DNA from: Acidimicrobiia bacterium
GTDB lineage: Bacteria > Actinomycetota > Acidimicrobiia > Acidimicrobiales > Ilumatobacteraceae
NCBI GenBank assembly: GCA_009923785.1
Contig: RFSV01000007.1
Location: forward strand, 1 to 46,951
Direction of reading: 5' to 3'
DNA length: 46,951 bases
Under the pieces are notes generated by a model. It was not told the origin of the DNA, did not search any database, and saw only the letters and a program-made list of their open reading frames with translations. Positions 8,264 through 16,518 of this stretch are shown piece after piece. Every line of letters starts with the position of its first letter. Positions within the stretch are counted from its first letter, which is position 1. Position numbers and translations under genes: made by a program.

Positions 8264-9355
8264 ATGTCGTCGAAGAACCGCCGTCGTGCGCGTCCGATGG
8301 CGGTCTTGACGTCCGTCGTGATCGCTGCGCTGGTGGGTAGCGCGTCACTTGCGGTGTCGGGTGTGTCGGCCGATGAATCGGCGGCACAACGAGCGGCGGC
8401 CGAGATCCAAGCGGCCCGCGACCGAGCGGACCGGGCGGCATCGGCAATGTTCGATGCCGAGTCCCGCCTCGACTCGCTCTCGATCGAAGAACAAGAACTC
8501 GCGGTTCAGGTGGTCGAACTCGAGGCTGTCGCCTCGCAATTGCAGGTCGACGTCGAGGAACTGGCGGTTCAAAGGTTCGTATCGGGCGCCCGCGGTATCC
8601 CGCTGTTGTCCGGACTTGGCGGACCCACCGAGCAGGCTCAGATGGACGTGTTGCTCGCGATTGCCACCGACACCTCGCAGGCCAAGCTCGACGAATACGA
8701 CGCGGTCGCCACCGAGCTCGCCGACAAGCGACGCCGTCTCGGCCGTGCCAAGTCGGCCACCGAACAGGCCATCGAGGACTATGCATCGGCCAAGGTCCAG
8801 GCCGAAAGTGATCTGAAGCGTCTTCAGGAGATCGAGGCCGAGCGGCTCGAGAACGAACGAGTGAAGGCCATCCTGGAAGCGCAACGACAAGCGGCGCTCG
8901 CCGAGGCTGCGGCCCGAGGTGGGGGCAACGGCGGTGCGACCTTCCTCGACAACGGCGTGTACATGGATCGATCGATCGTGTGTCCCATCCGGGGTTCGGC
9001 GGCGTTCGGCGACACGTGGGGTGCACCGCGGAGCGGTGGTCGGCGTCACGAGGGAGTCGACATGCTGGCGTCGACCGGAACTCCACTCGTCGCCGTGGCT
9101 TCCGGGCGACTCCGTCAATCGGTCTTCAGCCTGGGCGGGATCTCCTCCCATATCTACGCCAACAACGGCAATACCTATTTCTATGCCCATCTGAGTTCGT
9201 GGGAGGGGCCGTCGCGAACCGTGCAACAAGGCGAGGTCATCGGGTACGTGGGTGACACCGGCAACGCCTCGGGGACCCCACACCTGCATTTCGAGATCCG
9301 GCCGAATGGCGGACGAGCCGTCAATCCGTACCCCGCGGTTCGTGCCGCGTGCTAG
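8264..9355 (+). CDS. Secreted M23 metallopeptidase with N-terminal coiled coil
   Basis: This 363-residue protein has a signal peptide (basic start, hydrophobic run VLTSVVIAALVGSASLAVSG, cleavage near SADESA). Residues ~40-220 are a long coiled coil. The C-terminal LytM/M23 domain has zinc ligands His262 and Asp266 in HEGVD, and His340-x-His342 in HLHFEIRP. The architecture matches EnvC/NlpD-like and RipA-neighbouring hydrolases that cut peptidoglycan cross-links during division; all key ligands are intact, so it may be an active endopeptidase. An open frame extends upstream to 8045 but that part is antisense to the ABC gene; ATG 8264 gives the signal peptide and fits the -10 element. Confidence 0.92.
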   Translation: MSSKNRRRARPMAVLTSVVIAALVGSASLAVSGVSADESAAQRAAAEIQAARDRADRAASAMFDAESRLDSLSIEEQELAVQVVELEAVASQLQVDVEELAVQRFVSGARGIPLLSGLGGPTEQAQMDVLLAIATDTSQAKLDEYDAVATELADKRRRLGRAKSATEQAIEDYASAKVQAESDLKRLQEIEAERLENERVKAILEAQRQAALAEAAARGGGNGGATFLDNGVYMDRSIVCPIRGSAAFGDTWGAPRSGGRRHEGVDMLASTGTPLVAVASGRLRQSVFSLGGISSHIYANNGNTYFYAHLSSWEGPSRTVQQGEVIGYVGDTGNASGTPHLHFEIRPNGGRAVNPYPAVRAAC

Positions 9356-9358
9356 TCG

Positions 9359-10351
9359 TTGCGCGAACCTGACGGGGTGGACGAACTCTCCGAGGCCTTG
9401 GCTCGCGTCGTCGGTGCGACCGGCGTTTCGGAACTGACTCGCCTGAGCGGGGGTGCCTCACGAGAGACCTGGCGGTTCGAGGCCGACGGCCGTCGCCTGG
9501 TGCTCCAGCGCCAACGGAGTGGCGACGTGCGCGACATGGGGATCGAAGCAGCTGTTCTTCGCGCCGCCTTCGACGCCGGGGTGCGCGTTCCCGAACTGGT
9601 GGCGAGCGGATCGCACAACGATCCCGACAATCCGTTGCGGGCGTCGTTCATGGTGCTCGAACACGTCGACGGCGAGACCATTGCGCGCAAGCTCCTGCGC
9701 GACGAGAGATTCGGTGCTGCCCGTGAGGTGTTGGTGCGCGACATGGCTCGAACTCTCGCCGCTCTGCACGCCGTCGATCCGTCGCCTATCGACGGACTGC
9801 CGAGCATCGATCAGGTCGCGCAGTATCGCGCCACACTCGACGATCTGAACTCACGCCTCGGACAGGCTCACCCGACATTCGAACTTGCCTTCCGCTGGCT
9901 CGAGGCCAACCGCCCGTCGTCGACTCGCCGCACTCTCGTCCACGGCGACTTCCGACTGGGCAACCTCATGGTCGACGAGGGCGGTCTACGGGCAGTTCTC
10001 GACTGGGAACTCGCCCACGTGGGCGACCCTATGGAGGATCTCGGCTGGCTGTGCGTACGCGCTTGGCGTTTCGGGTCGTCGCATCCGGTGGCTGGGATCG
10101 GCGAATACGACTCGCTGCTGGCTGAATACCGCGAGGCGAGTGGTGTCGACGTCGATCGCGATGTAGTCCGCTGGTGGGAGGTTCTCGGCACCTTGAAGTG
10201 GGGGATCATGTGCATGCTCCAGACGAGCGCCCATCTCACCGGAATGTCGCGTAGTCACGAACTGGCGGCCATTGGCCGGCGAGTGTGCGAGAACGAGTAC
10301 GACCTGTTCCTTGCCCTCGATGGGCACTGGAACTCGATCGGAGGCCGATGA
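9359..10351 (+). CDS. APH-family phosphotransferase (ACAD10/11-type kinase)
   Basis: About 330 residues with the aminoglycoside phosphotransferase fold. The catalytic loop is HGDFRLGNLM and the metal-binding segment is LDWELAHVGDPMEDLGWLCV. This subtype resembles the kinase domain fused to or encoded near acyl-CoA dehydrogenases (ACAD10/11), which phosphorylates hydroxyacyl-CoA, rather than a drug-resistance enzyme. The DUF6285 gene that follows with an ATGA overlap is a usual partner. The start is uncertain: TTG at 9359 (4 bp after the M23 stop) or GTG at 9377. No acyl-CoA dehydrogenase gene is seen here. Confidence 0.85.
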   Translation: MREPDGVDELSEALARVVGATGVSELTRLSGGASRETWRFEADGRRLVLQRQRSGDVRDMGIEAAVLRAAFDAGVRVPELVASGSHNDPDNPLRASFMVLEHVDGETIARKLLRDERFGAAREVLVRDMARTLAALHAVDPSPIDGLPSIDQVAQYRATLDDLNSRLGQAHPTFELAFRWLEANRPSSTRRTLVHGDFRLGNLMVDEGGLRAVLDWELAHVGDPMEDLGWLCVRAWRFGSSHPVAGIGEYDSLLAEYREASGVDVDRDVVRWWEVLGTLKWGIMCMLQTSAHLTGMSRSHELAAIGRRVCENEYDLFLALDGHWNSIGGR

Positions 10352-10704
10352 TGTCCGAACTGCACGACGTGCCCTCGGCGCATGACTTGGTGGAAGCGGT
10401 ACGCGAATGGCTGGAGCGAGATGTACTCGCCGGCACGTCCGGCCGACTTCAGTTCCATGCTCGTGTCGCGATCAACGTTCTCGCGATGGTCGAACGCGAA
10501 CTCGAACTCGGTGCCGAACAAGCCCGCGACCACGAGATTCGTCTGGCTGACCTTGGAGTCGACTCCGACGCCGAATTGTCCGACGCCATTCGATCGGGTC
10601 GCCTCGACGATCGACTCGACGAGGTGATCGAGGCGGTCAGAGCCGATGTGCTGGCCAAATTGCTGGTGGCCAACCCGAACTACATCAGTCGTGACGTGAC
10701 GTGA
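10348..10704 (+). CDS. DUF6285-like protein
   Basis: This 118-residue, mostly helical and acidic protein starts with ATG inside the stop of the phosphotransferase gene (ATGA; a second ATG follows at once). It resembles DUF6285 proteins, found beside ACAD10/11-type phosphotransferases in actinobacteria and proteobacteria. Conserved-looking segments are RLQFHARVAINVLAMVEREL and VRADVLAKLLVANPNYI. Its biochemical role is unknown; translational coupling suggests it works with the kinase. Its last 20 bp overlap the convergent rlmN gene. Confidence 0.78.
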   Translation: MMSELHDVPSAHDLVEAVREWLERDVLAGTSGRLQFHARVAINVLAMVERELELGAEQARDHEIRLADLGVDSDAELSDAIRSGRLDDRLDEVIEAVRADVLAKLLVANPNYISRDVT

Positions 10705-11743
10705 TCTTCACCGGCTGACCGGCAGCCAGCTGACCACAGGCCGCGGCGATCTCAGTGCCGCGATTTTGGCGAACGGTCGCATTCACGCCGATCGATTCGA
10801 GCTGGTCACGAAAAGCGTTCACCTTGGCTCGGCTCGAACCGCGTACGGGATAGCCAGGTGTGGGATTGAGGGGAATGAGGTTCACGTGTGCCGGAAGGCT
10901 GAGTGAGCGACACAGTGCGGCCAGCTCGACGGCATCACTCGGCCGGTCGTTCACCTGATCGATCATCGCCCATTCGAAACTGAGTCGACGCCCCTTGGCA
11001 TCGAGATGTTCCTGACAGGCCTTCATCAGATCACCAAGTGGATAGCGCTTGTTGATCGGTACGAGAGCATCCCGTAGGGAGTCGTTGGCGGCGTGCAGAC
11101 TCACGGCGAGATTGACAGGCAATGGACGTTCAGCCAGTCGGCGAATACCGGGAACGATGCCGACGGTGCTCACGGTCAGGTGGCGAGCCGAGATCTTGCA
11201 GTCGTCGTGCAGCCGGACGAGCGACTCCCAGACCGGCTCTTCGTTGGCGAGCGGTTCGCCCATTCCCATATAGACCACGTTCGACACCCGGCGTCCGAGA
11301 GCCTTGGCCCGGCGGGCGGCGAGCACCACCTGTTCGACGATCTCACCGGCGGTGAGGTGTCGTGTGAAGCCGGCCTGTCCGGTGGCACAGAAGCCGCACG
11401 CCATCGCGCAGCCAGCTTGAGTGCTGACGCACACGGTGGCCCGGTCGGGATAGAGCATGAGCACCGTCTCGATACGACTCCCACCGTCGAGTTCCCAAAG
11501 AAACTTGATCGTGTCGCCGCGGTCGGACACGGTTTCGGTCACCGCGGCGAGAGCGAGCGGAAGCGCCGTATCGAGACGCGTTCGAAGATCCTTGGGAAGA
11601 TTCGTCATCTCGGTCGGAATGGCCAGCTCGTCGTACAGGCCCTTCCACACCTGGTCGACGCGAAAGCGCGGCTGATCGTCGAGGATCGACGACAGTTCGT
11701 CTCGTGAGAGCGAATAGCGGGAGGGGAGTCGAGTCGAGGTCAT
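10685..11743 (-). CDS. rlmN: 23S rRNA (adenine-2503-C2)-methyltransferase / tRNA A37 methyltransferase RlmN
   Basis: This 352-residue radical SAM enzyme methylates C2 of A2503 in 23S rRNA and A37 of some tRNAs. The iron-sulfur cysteines are in GCAMACGFCATGQAG (C-x3-C-x2-C). The C-terminal methyl-accepting cysteine is seen in AAACGQLA. The conserved ending ITSRHD is close to other RlmN proteins. The open frame extends upstream to 12031, but ATG 11743 lies 2 bp after the pepF stop and gives the normal length. The gene is the last of a minus-strand operon mshD-pepF-rlmN. Confidence 0.95.
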   Translation of the reverse strand: MTSTRLPSRYSLSRDELSSILDDQPRFRVDQVWKGLYDELAIPTEMTNLPKDLRTRLDTALPLALAAVTETVSDRGDTIKFLWELDGGSRIETVLMLYPDRATVCVSTQAGCAMACGFCATGQAGFTRHLTAGEIVEQVVLAARRAKALGRRVSNVVYMGMGEPLANEEPVWESLVRLHDDCKISARHLTVSTVGIVPGIRRLAERPLPVNLAVSLHAANDSLRDALVPINKRYPLGDLMKACQEHLDAKGRRLSFEWAMIDQVNDRPSDAVELAALCRSLSLPAHVNLIPLNPTPGYPVRGSSRAKVNAFRDQLESIGVNATVRQNRGTEIAAACGQLAAGQPVKITSRHD

Positions 11744-11745
11744 GG

Positions 11746-13569
11746 TCAGAGATTGAGAGACGCGGCCAGGGTGCGGTACTCGTCCATACGCGCGCGTAGT
11801 ACGTCGAGGCTGGCCGTCCAGAAGGCTTCGTCGGTCACGTCGAGTCCGAAGGCCTGACCCAGTTCTTCGGCGGTGTTCATACCGGCTCTCGAGAGCAAGT
11901 CGTCGTAGCCAGCACGGAAGCGATCGGGATCGTCGCGGAAACGAGCGTAGAGGCCGAGTCCGAAGAGAAGGCCGTAGGTGTAGGGCCAGTTGTAGAAGTG
12001 GCTCCCGTAGTAGTGCGGCTTCAGGACCCACATGTGCGGATGTCGGGTGTCGAGGTCGAGGCCGTCGCCGTAGGCCCGGGCTTGCGCGTCGAGCATCATC
12101 TCATTGAGTTCCTGCACCCCGAGAGTTCGTCGCTGGCGGCGAGCGAACACTTCGGTCTCGAAGAGAAAACGGCTGTGAATGTCGACCACGACTTGGTTGG
12201 AACCCTGCAGATCGACGTCGAGTAAGGCCAGTCGATCGAGGCCGCTGAGACGCTCGAGTCCGGCTTCGACCACGAGGGTCTCGCAAAAGATGCTGGCTGT
12301 CTCGGCGAGCGCCATGGGCAGACGTTTCTGCAGCGCCGTGCGCCCGGCCAACTGGACGTTGTGGTAGGCGTGTCCGAGTTCGTGAGCTGTCGTCTGCGTC
12401 GACTCGAGCGAACCGCTCCAGTTCAACAAGATGAGCGAGCGGTCGTCGACGAACGGCATACAGAACGCGCCGCCGACCTTGCCCTCGCGGGGCGGGGCAT
12501 CGATCCACGACTCACTGACGGCGCGGTCGACCAAGTTGCCGAGGGAACTGCTGAACTCGCCGAAAGCGCTGCGGACGAGATCGATCGAGTCGTCCCACGT
12601 GATGGTGCGCGCCGACACCGGGAGGGGAGCAACGAGGTCCCACCACGGAAGTCCTTCGGTGTGGCCGTGGAGAGAGGCTTTCGTGCGCATCCAGGTTCGG
12701 AACGCGGGCAGTGAGGCCGTGACCGCCGACTGCATGGCCTCGAAGGTGGCTCGGCTGACGCTGTTCGCATACAGAGATGCGTCGATTGGCGCATCCCACT
12801 GGCGACGCCGGTTCACAGTGTTCGCTTCGCCCTTGATTGCGTTCATGGCCGCTGCGCAGGCCGTGGCGACCGACGGCCACGCGATCATCTCGGCGTCATA
12901 AGCCGCACGTCGCACGAGCGGATCAGCGTCGGAGGCCAAACCTCGCACCGCCGGCATCGGAAGGCGAGTGCGCCCCGACGGAAGTTCCACATCGATGGAG
13001 AGCTGCGAGGTCACGTCGGCTTGAAGTCGGCCCCAGGCCGACGAACCGGTGGTCGAGAGTTCGGCGTAGAGGCCTTCTTCGACCTCGCTCATCTGGTGGG
13101 CGGAGCGGGCGGCGAGCCGAGTGAGTGGTCCGTGGTGGTCACGGGCCTCGTCGCTCACCGACGCAAGCGCGTCGACGCCGTGAGCGTCGACGAAATCGGC
13201 GAGTCGAGCGAGAAGAGGTGCGACGCGTGAACCGAGAACGTCGAGTTCGGACAGAGACGACTGGGCGGTCTCGTCACGTGAGTCGGTGGACACCGTGGCG
13301 TACACGTAGGCCTCGAGAACTTCCAGGTCGGCGACCGTCTCGTTGAACGCCATCACTGCTCGATCGACGCGACGGCCAGTCTCGGGGTCGACTCGTACGT
13401 CGTCGGTCGCCCGAATGTCGAGCTCGTCGAAGAGCGATTCGAGACGGTGGACCTGCGCGCCGATGCGCTCCATTGCGTCGACGAATGATCGACTCGAGAG
13501 TGATTCGTGAACGTCGGTGACGCTCCAGGTGGGTAATGAGGTGTCGGTCATCGTGTCCTCGCCGTTCAC
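11746..13569 (-). CDS. pepF: Oligoendopeptidase F family M3 metallopeptidase
   Basis: A 607-residue M3B peptidase. The zinc site is HELGH within TTAHELGHAYHN, followed about 25 residues later by the glutamate ligand in LAETASIFCETLV. The C-terminal HPHMWVLKPHYYGSHFYNWP stretch is typical of this family. It degrades short peptides in the cytoplasm. Its GTG start overlaps the mshD stop by 4 bp (GTGA); an alternative ATG at 13551 is preceded by a GAGG-like ribosome site. Operon with mshD upstream and rlmN downstream. Confidence 0.93.
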   Translation of the reverse strand: MNGEDTMTDTSLPTWSVTDVHESLSSRSFVDAMERIGAQVHRLESLFDELDIRATDDVRVDPETGRRVDRAVMAFNETVADLEVLEAYVYATVSTDSRDETAQSSLSELDVLGSRVAPLLARLADFVDAHGVDALASVSDEARDHHGPLTRLAARSAHQMSEVEEGLYAELSTTGSSAWGRLQADVTSQLSIDVELPSGRTRLPMPAVRGLASDADPLVRRAAYDAEMIAWPSVATACAAAMNAIKGEANTVNRRRQWDAPIDASLYANSVSRATFEAMQSAVTASLPAFRTWMRTKASLHGHTEGLPWWDLVAPLPVSARTITWDDSIDLVRSAFGEFSSSLGNLVDRAVSESWIDAPPREGKVGGAFCMPFVDDRSLILLNWSGSLESTQTTAHELGHAYHNVQLAGRTALQKRLPMALAETASIFCETLVVEAGLERLSGLDRLALLDVDLQGSNQVVVDIHSRFLFETEVFARRQRRTLGVQELNEMMLDAQARAYGDGLDLDTRHPHMWVLKPHYYGSHFYNWPYTYGLLFGLGLYARFRDDPDRFRAGYDDLLSRAGMNTAEELGQAFGLDVTDEAFWTASLDVLRARMDEYRTLAASLNL

Positions 13570-14486
13570 TTTCGTGGCGCAATGTCGCCGACGTACGAAC
13601 GGTCGGTTCGGTGAACGCGAAATCCGAGATCTTCGTACATCGATACTGCAGGAGTGTTGTCGGCGTCTACGTAGAGCATCGCCGTCGTCACGCCACGCCT
13701 GGCAATGCTGTCGAGTCCGCTGACGACGAGGCCGCGTCCGAGCCCTTTTCCGTGAAACGCCGGGTCGACGGCGATCACGTAGATCTCACCGATCATCGGC
13801 TCGGTGTCATCGTGGATCTTGGTCCAGCAGAAGCCGGCCATCTGCCCATCGATCTCGTGGACGAGGAACCCGTCGGCATCGAACCAAGGTTGGCTCATTC
13901 GCGCTGCGAGGGTGGTGTGGTCCCACCCTCCTTGTTCGGGGTGCCAACCGAAGGCGGCGTTGTTGATGCGGAGCCAGTTGTCCTCGTCGAGACCCTTCAC
14001 GAACGAACGGGTCGATAGGGCACTCGCTCGATCAGAGGTCGACAGAGGAAGGGACCGTCGCATCTGATGCAATGTGCGACCGGGTTGAAGCCCGAGTCGC
14101 GTCGCCAGTTCGTCGTGCGAGATGGTCGGTTCGAACACCCACCAGTGCACGTGTCCTCCGCCGGAGTCGGCGACGACGTCGAGAGTGGCTTGCATGAGTT
14201 CGGGACCGATGGCTCCCATTTCGTAGCGGTGATGGGGGTGGACCACGAGTTCGATGGAGTACGAATCGTGTCCCTTGCTCACCTGTGCATAGGCCACGGG
14301 GTGCTCGTGTCCGGGCTCCCAAGCCACCAGACCGGCGAATCCTTCGCGCCCTCCGTCGACGAGGTCGAGCCAGAGATGGTCGGAGAGAGGACGATGTCCG
14401 TCGGCGCGTTCGGCATCACGGAGGAGATCGCGGACGACGGCGACGGCGTCAGGTTCCATGTGACGTTTGATGTCGAGGAACCTCAT
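13566..14486 (-). CDS. mshD: Mycothiol synthase (acetyl-CoA:Cys-GlcN-Ins acetyltransferase)
   Basis: The 306-residue protein has tandem GNAT domains, as in MshD, which acetylates Cys-GlcN-Ins in the last step of mycothiol synthesis. The C-terminal, catalytic GNAT domain shows the acetyl-CoA loop DPAFHGKGLGRGLVVSGLD and the end motif LYVDADNTPAVSMYEDLGF. The N-terminal half is a degenerate GNAT. Mycothiol is the actinobacterial low-molecular-weight thiol, so this gene places the organism in that phylum. It diverges from nth; a -10-like element lies 6 nt before the ATG. Confidence 0.93.
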   Translation of the reverse strand: MRFLDIKRHMEPDAVAVVRDLLRDAERADGHRPLSDHLWLDLVDGGREGFAGLVAWEPGHEHPVAYAQVSKGHDSYSIELVVHPHHRYEMGAIGPELMQATLDVVADSGGGHVHWWVFEPTISHDELATRLGLQPGRTLHQMRRSLPLSTSDRASALSTRSFVKGLDEDNWLRINNAAFGWHPEQGGWDHTTLAARMSQPWFDADGFLVHEIDGQMAGFCWTKIHDDTEPMIGEIYVIAVDPAFHGKGLGRGLVVSGLDSIARRGVTTAMLYVDADNTPAVSMYEDLGFRVHRTDRSYVGDIAPRK

Positions 14487-14492
14487 ATGGTC

Positions 14493-14498
14493 ACGTTA
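14493..14498 (-). promoter_or_regulatory. Predicted -10 element of mshD (leaderless)
   Basis: On the minus strand this reads TAACGT and sits 6 nt before the mshD start codon. It overlaps the left arm of the inverted repeat at 14495-14513. Confidence 0.45.
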
Positions 14499-14513
14499 CC
14501 GCTCGTCGGTAAC
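14495..14513. repeat. Inverted repeat between mshD and nth
   Basis: GTTACCG (14495-14501) and CGGTAAC (14507-14513) form a perfect 7-bp inverted repeat with a 5-nt spacer in the 53-bp divergent region. It could be an operator, or a by-product of a -10 element on each strand. Confidence 0.4.
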
Positions 14514-14527
14514 ACCGAGCCGTTCGG

Positions 14528-14533
14528 TACTGT
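14528..14533 (+). promoter_or_regulatory. Predicted -10 element of nth (leaderless)
   Basis: TACTGT, preceded by CGG, lies 6 nt before the ATG at 14540. Confidence 0.45.
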
Positions 14534-14539
14534 CGGGCG

Positions 14540-15205
14540 ATGGCTGCTCGACGACGTCCGAACAACGCCGCGGCTCGCACCGCCGAAGTAGCCCGACGTC
14601 TTGCGCTTTCGTATCCGGGTGCCGAGTGCGAACTCGTACATCGCAATCCGTACGAGTTGTTGGCGGCCACCATCTTGTCGGCCCAGTGCACAGACGTGCG
14701 CGTCAACATGGTGACCCCCGATCTGTTCGCGGCCTATCCCGATCCGGAATCGCTCGCCGTGGCCGAACCGGCATCGGTCGAGAAGCTGATCCGCTCGACC
14801 GGCTTCTACCAGTCGAAGGCTCGCAATCTGATCGGCATGGCGAGGGTACTCGTCGAGAGATTCGACGGAGAGGTCCCCACCGATCTCGACGATCTCGTCA
14901 CTCTGCCCGGCGTGGGTCGCAAGACCGGCAATGTCGTTCGCAGTGTCGCGTTCGATCTACCCGGTCTGCCGGTCGACACCCACGTCGGACGGTTGTCCCG
15001 TCGCCTCGGGCTGACACGAGAGACCGACCCGGTGAAGGTGGAACTCGATCTCAATCGCTACTTGCCTGGGGAGGAGTGGGGTCGCTTCAGTCTGCGACTC
15101 ATCCTGCACGGGCGTCGCGTGTGCGACGCGAGACGCCCTCGCTGCGACGAGTGCGAACTCGCTGACATCTGTCCGTCAGCCGGCAAGGCGCGTAGCGCGA
15201 AGTAG
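14540..15205 (+). CDS. nth: Endonuclease III
   Basis: A 221-residue DNA glycosylase/AP lyase of base excision repair, removing oxidised pyrimidines. The helix-hairpin-helix and catalytic lysine lie in [12 protein letters not shown], the catalytic aspartate in [13 protein letters not shown]. The [4Fe-4S] cluster ligands follow the C-x6-C-x2-C-x5-C pattern ([17 protein letters not shown]). Length is normal. It has its own promoter, diverging from mshD, and its end overlaps the small minus-strand gene at 15176-15382 by 30 bp. Confidence 0.96.
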   Translation: MAARRRPNNAAARTAEVARRLALSYPGAECELVHRNPYELLAATILSAQCTDVRVNMVTPDLFAAYPDPESLAVAEPASVEKLIRSTGFYQSKARNLIGMARVLVERFDGEVPTDLDDLVTLPGVGRKTGNVVRSVAFDLPGLPVDTHVGRLSRRLGLTRETDPVKVELDLNRYLPGEEWGRFSLRLILHGRRVCDARRPRCDECELADICPSAGKARSAK

Positions 15206-15382
15206 GGCACGATGCGCCGAGCGCAGTGCGCGCTCGGCCTCGTGGATGGCCGCCAGAAGATCATCACGATCCTCTCCGAGGTGGGACGAACCGAGTTCTC
15301 GCACCCGTTCGAAGTAGCGCTCGGTGCCGTCGGCCATGACGGCGAGTTCGGCGGCGATCGTCGAGAGGTCCTTCGCGGGCAC
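15176..15382 (-). CDS. Small helical hypothetical protein
   Basis: A 68-residue frame beginning [20 protein letters not shown] and continuing as amphipathic helices rich in Arg, Glu and Ala. I do not recognise a family. Two features favour a real gene: heptad-like hydrophobic spacing, and a -10-like TAGGGT placed 6 nt before the GTG start, the arrangement seen at several certain genes nearby. Against it: its 3' end overlaps nth by 30 bp, and a forward-strand frame also exists in the same gap. It diverges from hisC. Confidence 0.55.
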   Translation of the reverse strand: MPAKDLSTIAAELAVMADGTERYFERVRELGSSHLGEDRDDLLAAIHEAERALRSAHRALLRATRLAG

Positions 15383-15388
15383 GGTCGC

Positions 15389-15394
15389 ACCCTA
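15389..15394 (-). promoter_or_regulatory. Predicted -10 element of small gene 15176-15382
   Basis: Minus-strand TAGGGT, 6 nt before the GTG start at 15382. Confidence 0.4.
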
Positions 15395-15444
15395 GACCGA
15401 GTGGCTCGTCGCAAACTCGTCCTCAGCTGTGGGACGGCCCTCGG

Positions 15445-15450
15445 TAACCT
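15445..15450 (+). promoter_or_regulatory. Predicted -10 element of the his operon (leaderless)
   Basis: TAACCT, preceded by CGG, lies 6 nt before the hisC GTG start. No leader peptide, T-box or attenuator hairpin can fit between it and hisC. Confidence 0.5.
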
Positions 15451-15456
15451 CGCTGT

Positions 15457-16518
15457 GTGACGCGTGTGTCGATTCGTGACGATCTTCGGGCTCTCGAGGG
15501 CTACCACTCGCCTCAGGTCGACGTGGCGGTACGTCTCAACACCAACGAAGCACCCGATGAGCCACCGGTCGAGTTCCGGGAGGCCGTGGCCGCCGAAGTC
15601 GCTCGAGTGACGTGGAACCGCTATCCCGACCGTTCGGCCACGGCTCTGAGAGAGGCCATTGCGTCGCTCCACGGTGTCGATCCGTCGATGATCTTCGCCG
15701 CCAACGGCAGCAATGAAGTGCTGCAGACGATCCTTCTCACCTTCGCCGGTCCGGGCCGCACGGTCGCGACGTTCGAACCGACGTATCAACTCCACGCGCA
15801 CATCGCCCGCCTCAGCGGAGCCACGGTGGTCGAGGGCGAGCGCGGAGACGGTTTCGTCCTCGACCTCGACGAAGTGCGACGGGTCGTCGACTCGGCGAAT
15901 CCGTCGGTCACCTTCCTGTGCTCGCCTAACAACCCCACTGGTGTGGTCGACGCCGAGAGTGACGTGCGCGCCGTGATCGACATGGCGCCGGGTCTGGTCG
16001 TCGTCGATGAGGCGTACGGGCAGTTCTCGTCGTGGACTGCGCAGTCGCTCGTCTCGGATGACGCGGCGGTCGCCGTCGTTCGCACCTTCTCCAAGACCTG
16101 GAGCATGGCGGCCGGTCGCCTCGGCTACGTCATCGCCCCGGCCTGGATGGTCGCCGAACTCGACAAGGTCGTCCTGCCGTATCACCTCGACGCCGTGAAG
16201 CAGGCCGCCGGCGTGCTGGCGATCGGATACCTCGACGAGATGAACGCTCGAGTCGAACGAATCGTCGCCGAACGCGACCGACTCGTGGCCGCCTTGGCCG
16301 ACCTTCCCGTCGACGTCTTTCCGAGTGGTGCCAATTTCGTGCTGTTCCGGCCGCGCGCGACGAGTGGACGTACCGTTTGGCAGGGTCTCCTCGATCGTGG
16401 CGTGCTCGTTCGCGATTGCTCGGGCTGGCCCCGACTCGCCGACTGCCTGCGGGTGACGATCGGAACGCCCGACGAGAATCGCATCTTCCACGAATCCCTC
16501 CAGGAGGTCCTGTCATGA
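15457..16518 (+). CDS. hisC: Histidinol-phosphate aminotransferase
   Basis: A 353-residue fold-type I PLP enzyme converting imidazole-acetol phosphate and glutamate to histidinol phosphate. The N-terminal RLNTNEAPDEPP (aligning with the LNxNENP motif), the SPNNPTGVV loop, DEAYGQF and the PLP lysine in FSKTWSMAAGRLGY are all visible. First gene of hisC-hisB-hisH-hisA-hisF, each overlapping the next by 4-8 bp. hisG, hisD and hisE are not in the window; hisD commonly precedes hisC in actinobacteria but here the small minus-strand gene does. Confidence 0.95.
   Translation: MTRVSIRDDLRALEGYHSPQVDVAVRLNTNEAPDEPPVEFREAVAAEVARVTWNRYPDRSATALREAIASLHGVDPSMIFAANGSNEVLQTILLTFAGPGRTVATFEPTYQLHAHIARLSGATVVEGERGDGFVLDLDEVRRVVDSANPSVTFLCSPNNPTGVVDAESDVRAVIDMAPGLVVVDEAYGQFSSWTAQSLVSDDAAVAVVRTFSKTWSMAAGRLGYVIAPAWMVAELDKVVLPYHLDAVKQAAGVLAIGYLDEMNARVERIVAERDRLVAALADLPVDVFPSGANFVLFRPRATSGRTVWQGLLDRGVLVRDCSGWPRLADCLRVTIGTPDENRIFHESLQEVLS

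Noticed and set aside
9359-10351. Aminoglycoside resistance gene
   Set aside because: The APH fold is present, but motifs and the DUF6285 neighbour fit the ACAD10/11-type metabolic kinase.
15212-15460. Plus-strand 82-residue frame between nth and hisC
   Set aside because: No promoter or ribosome site, and it is antisense to the better supported small minus-strand gene.
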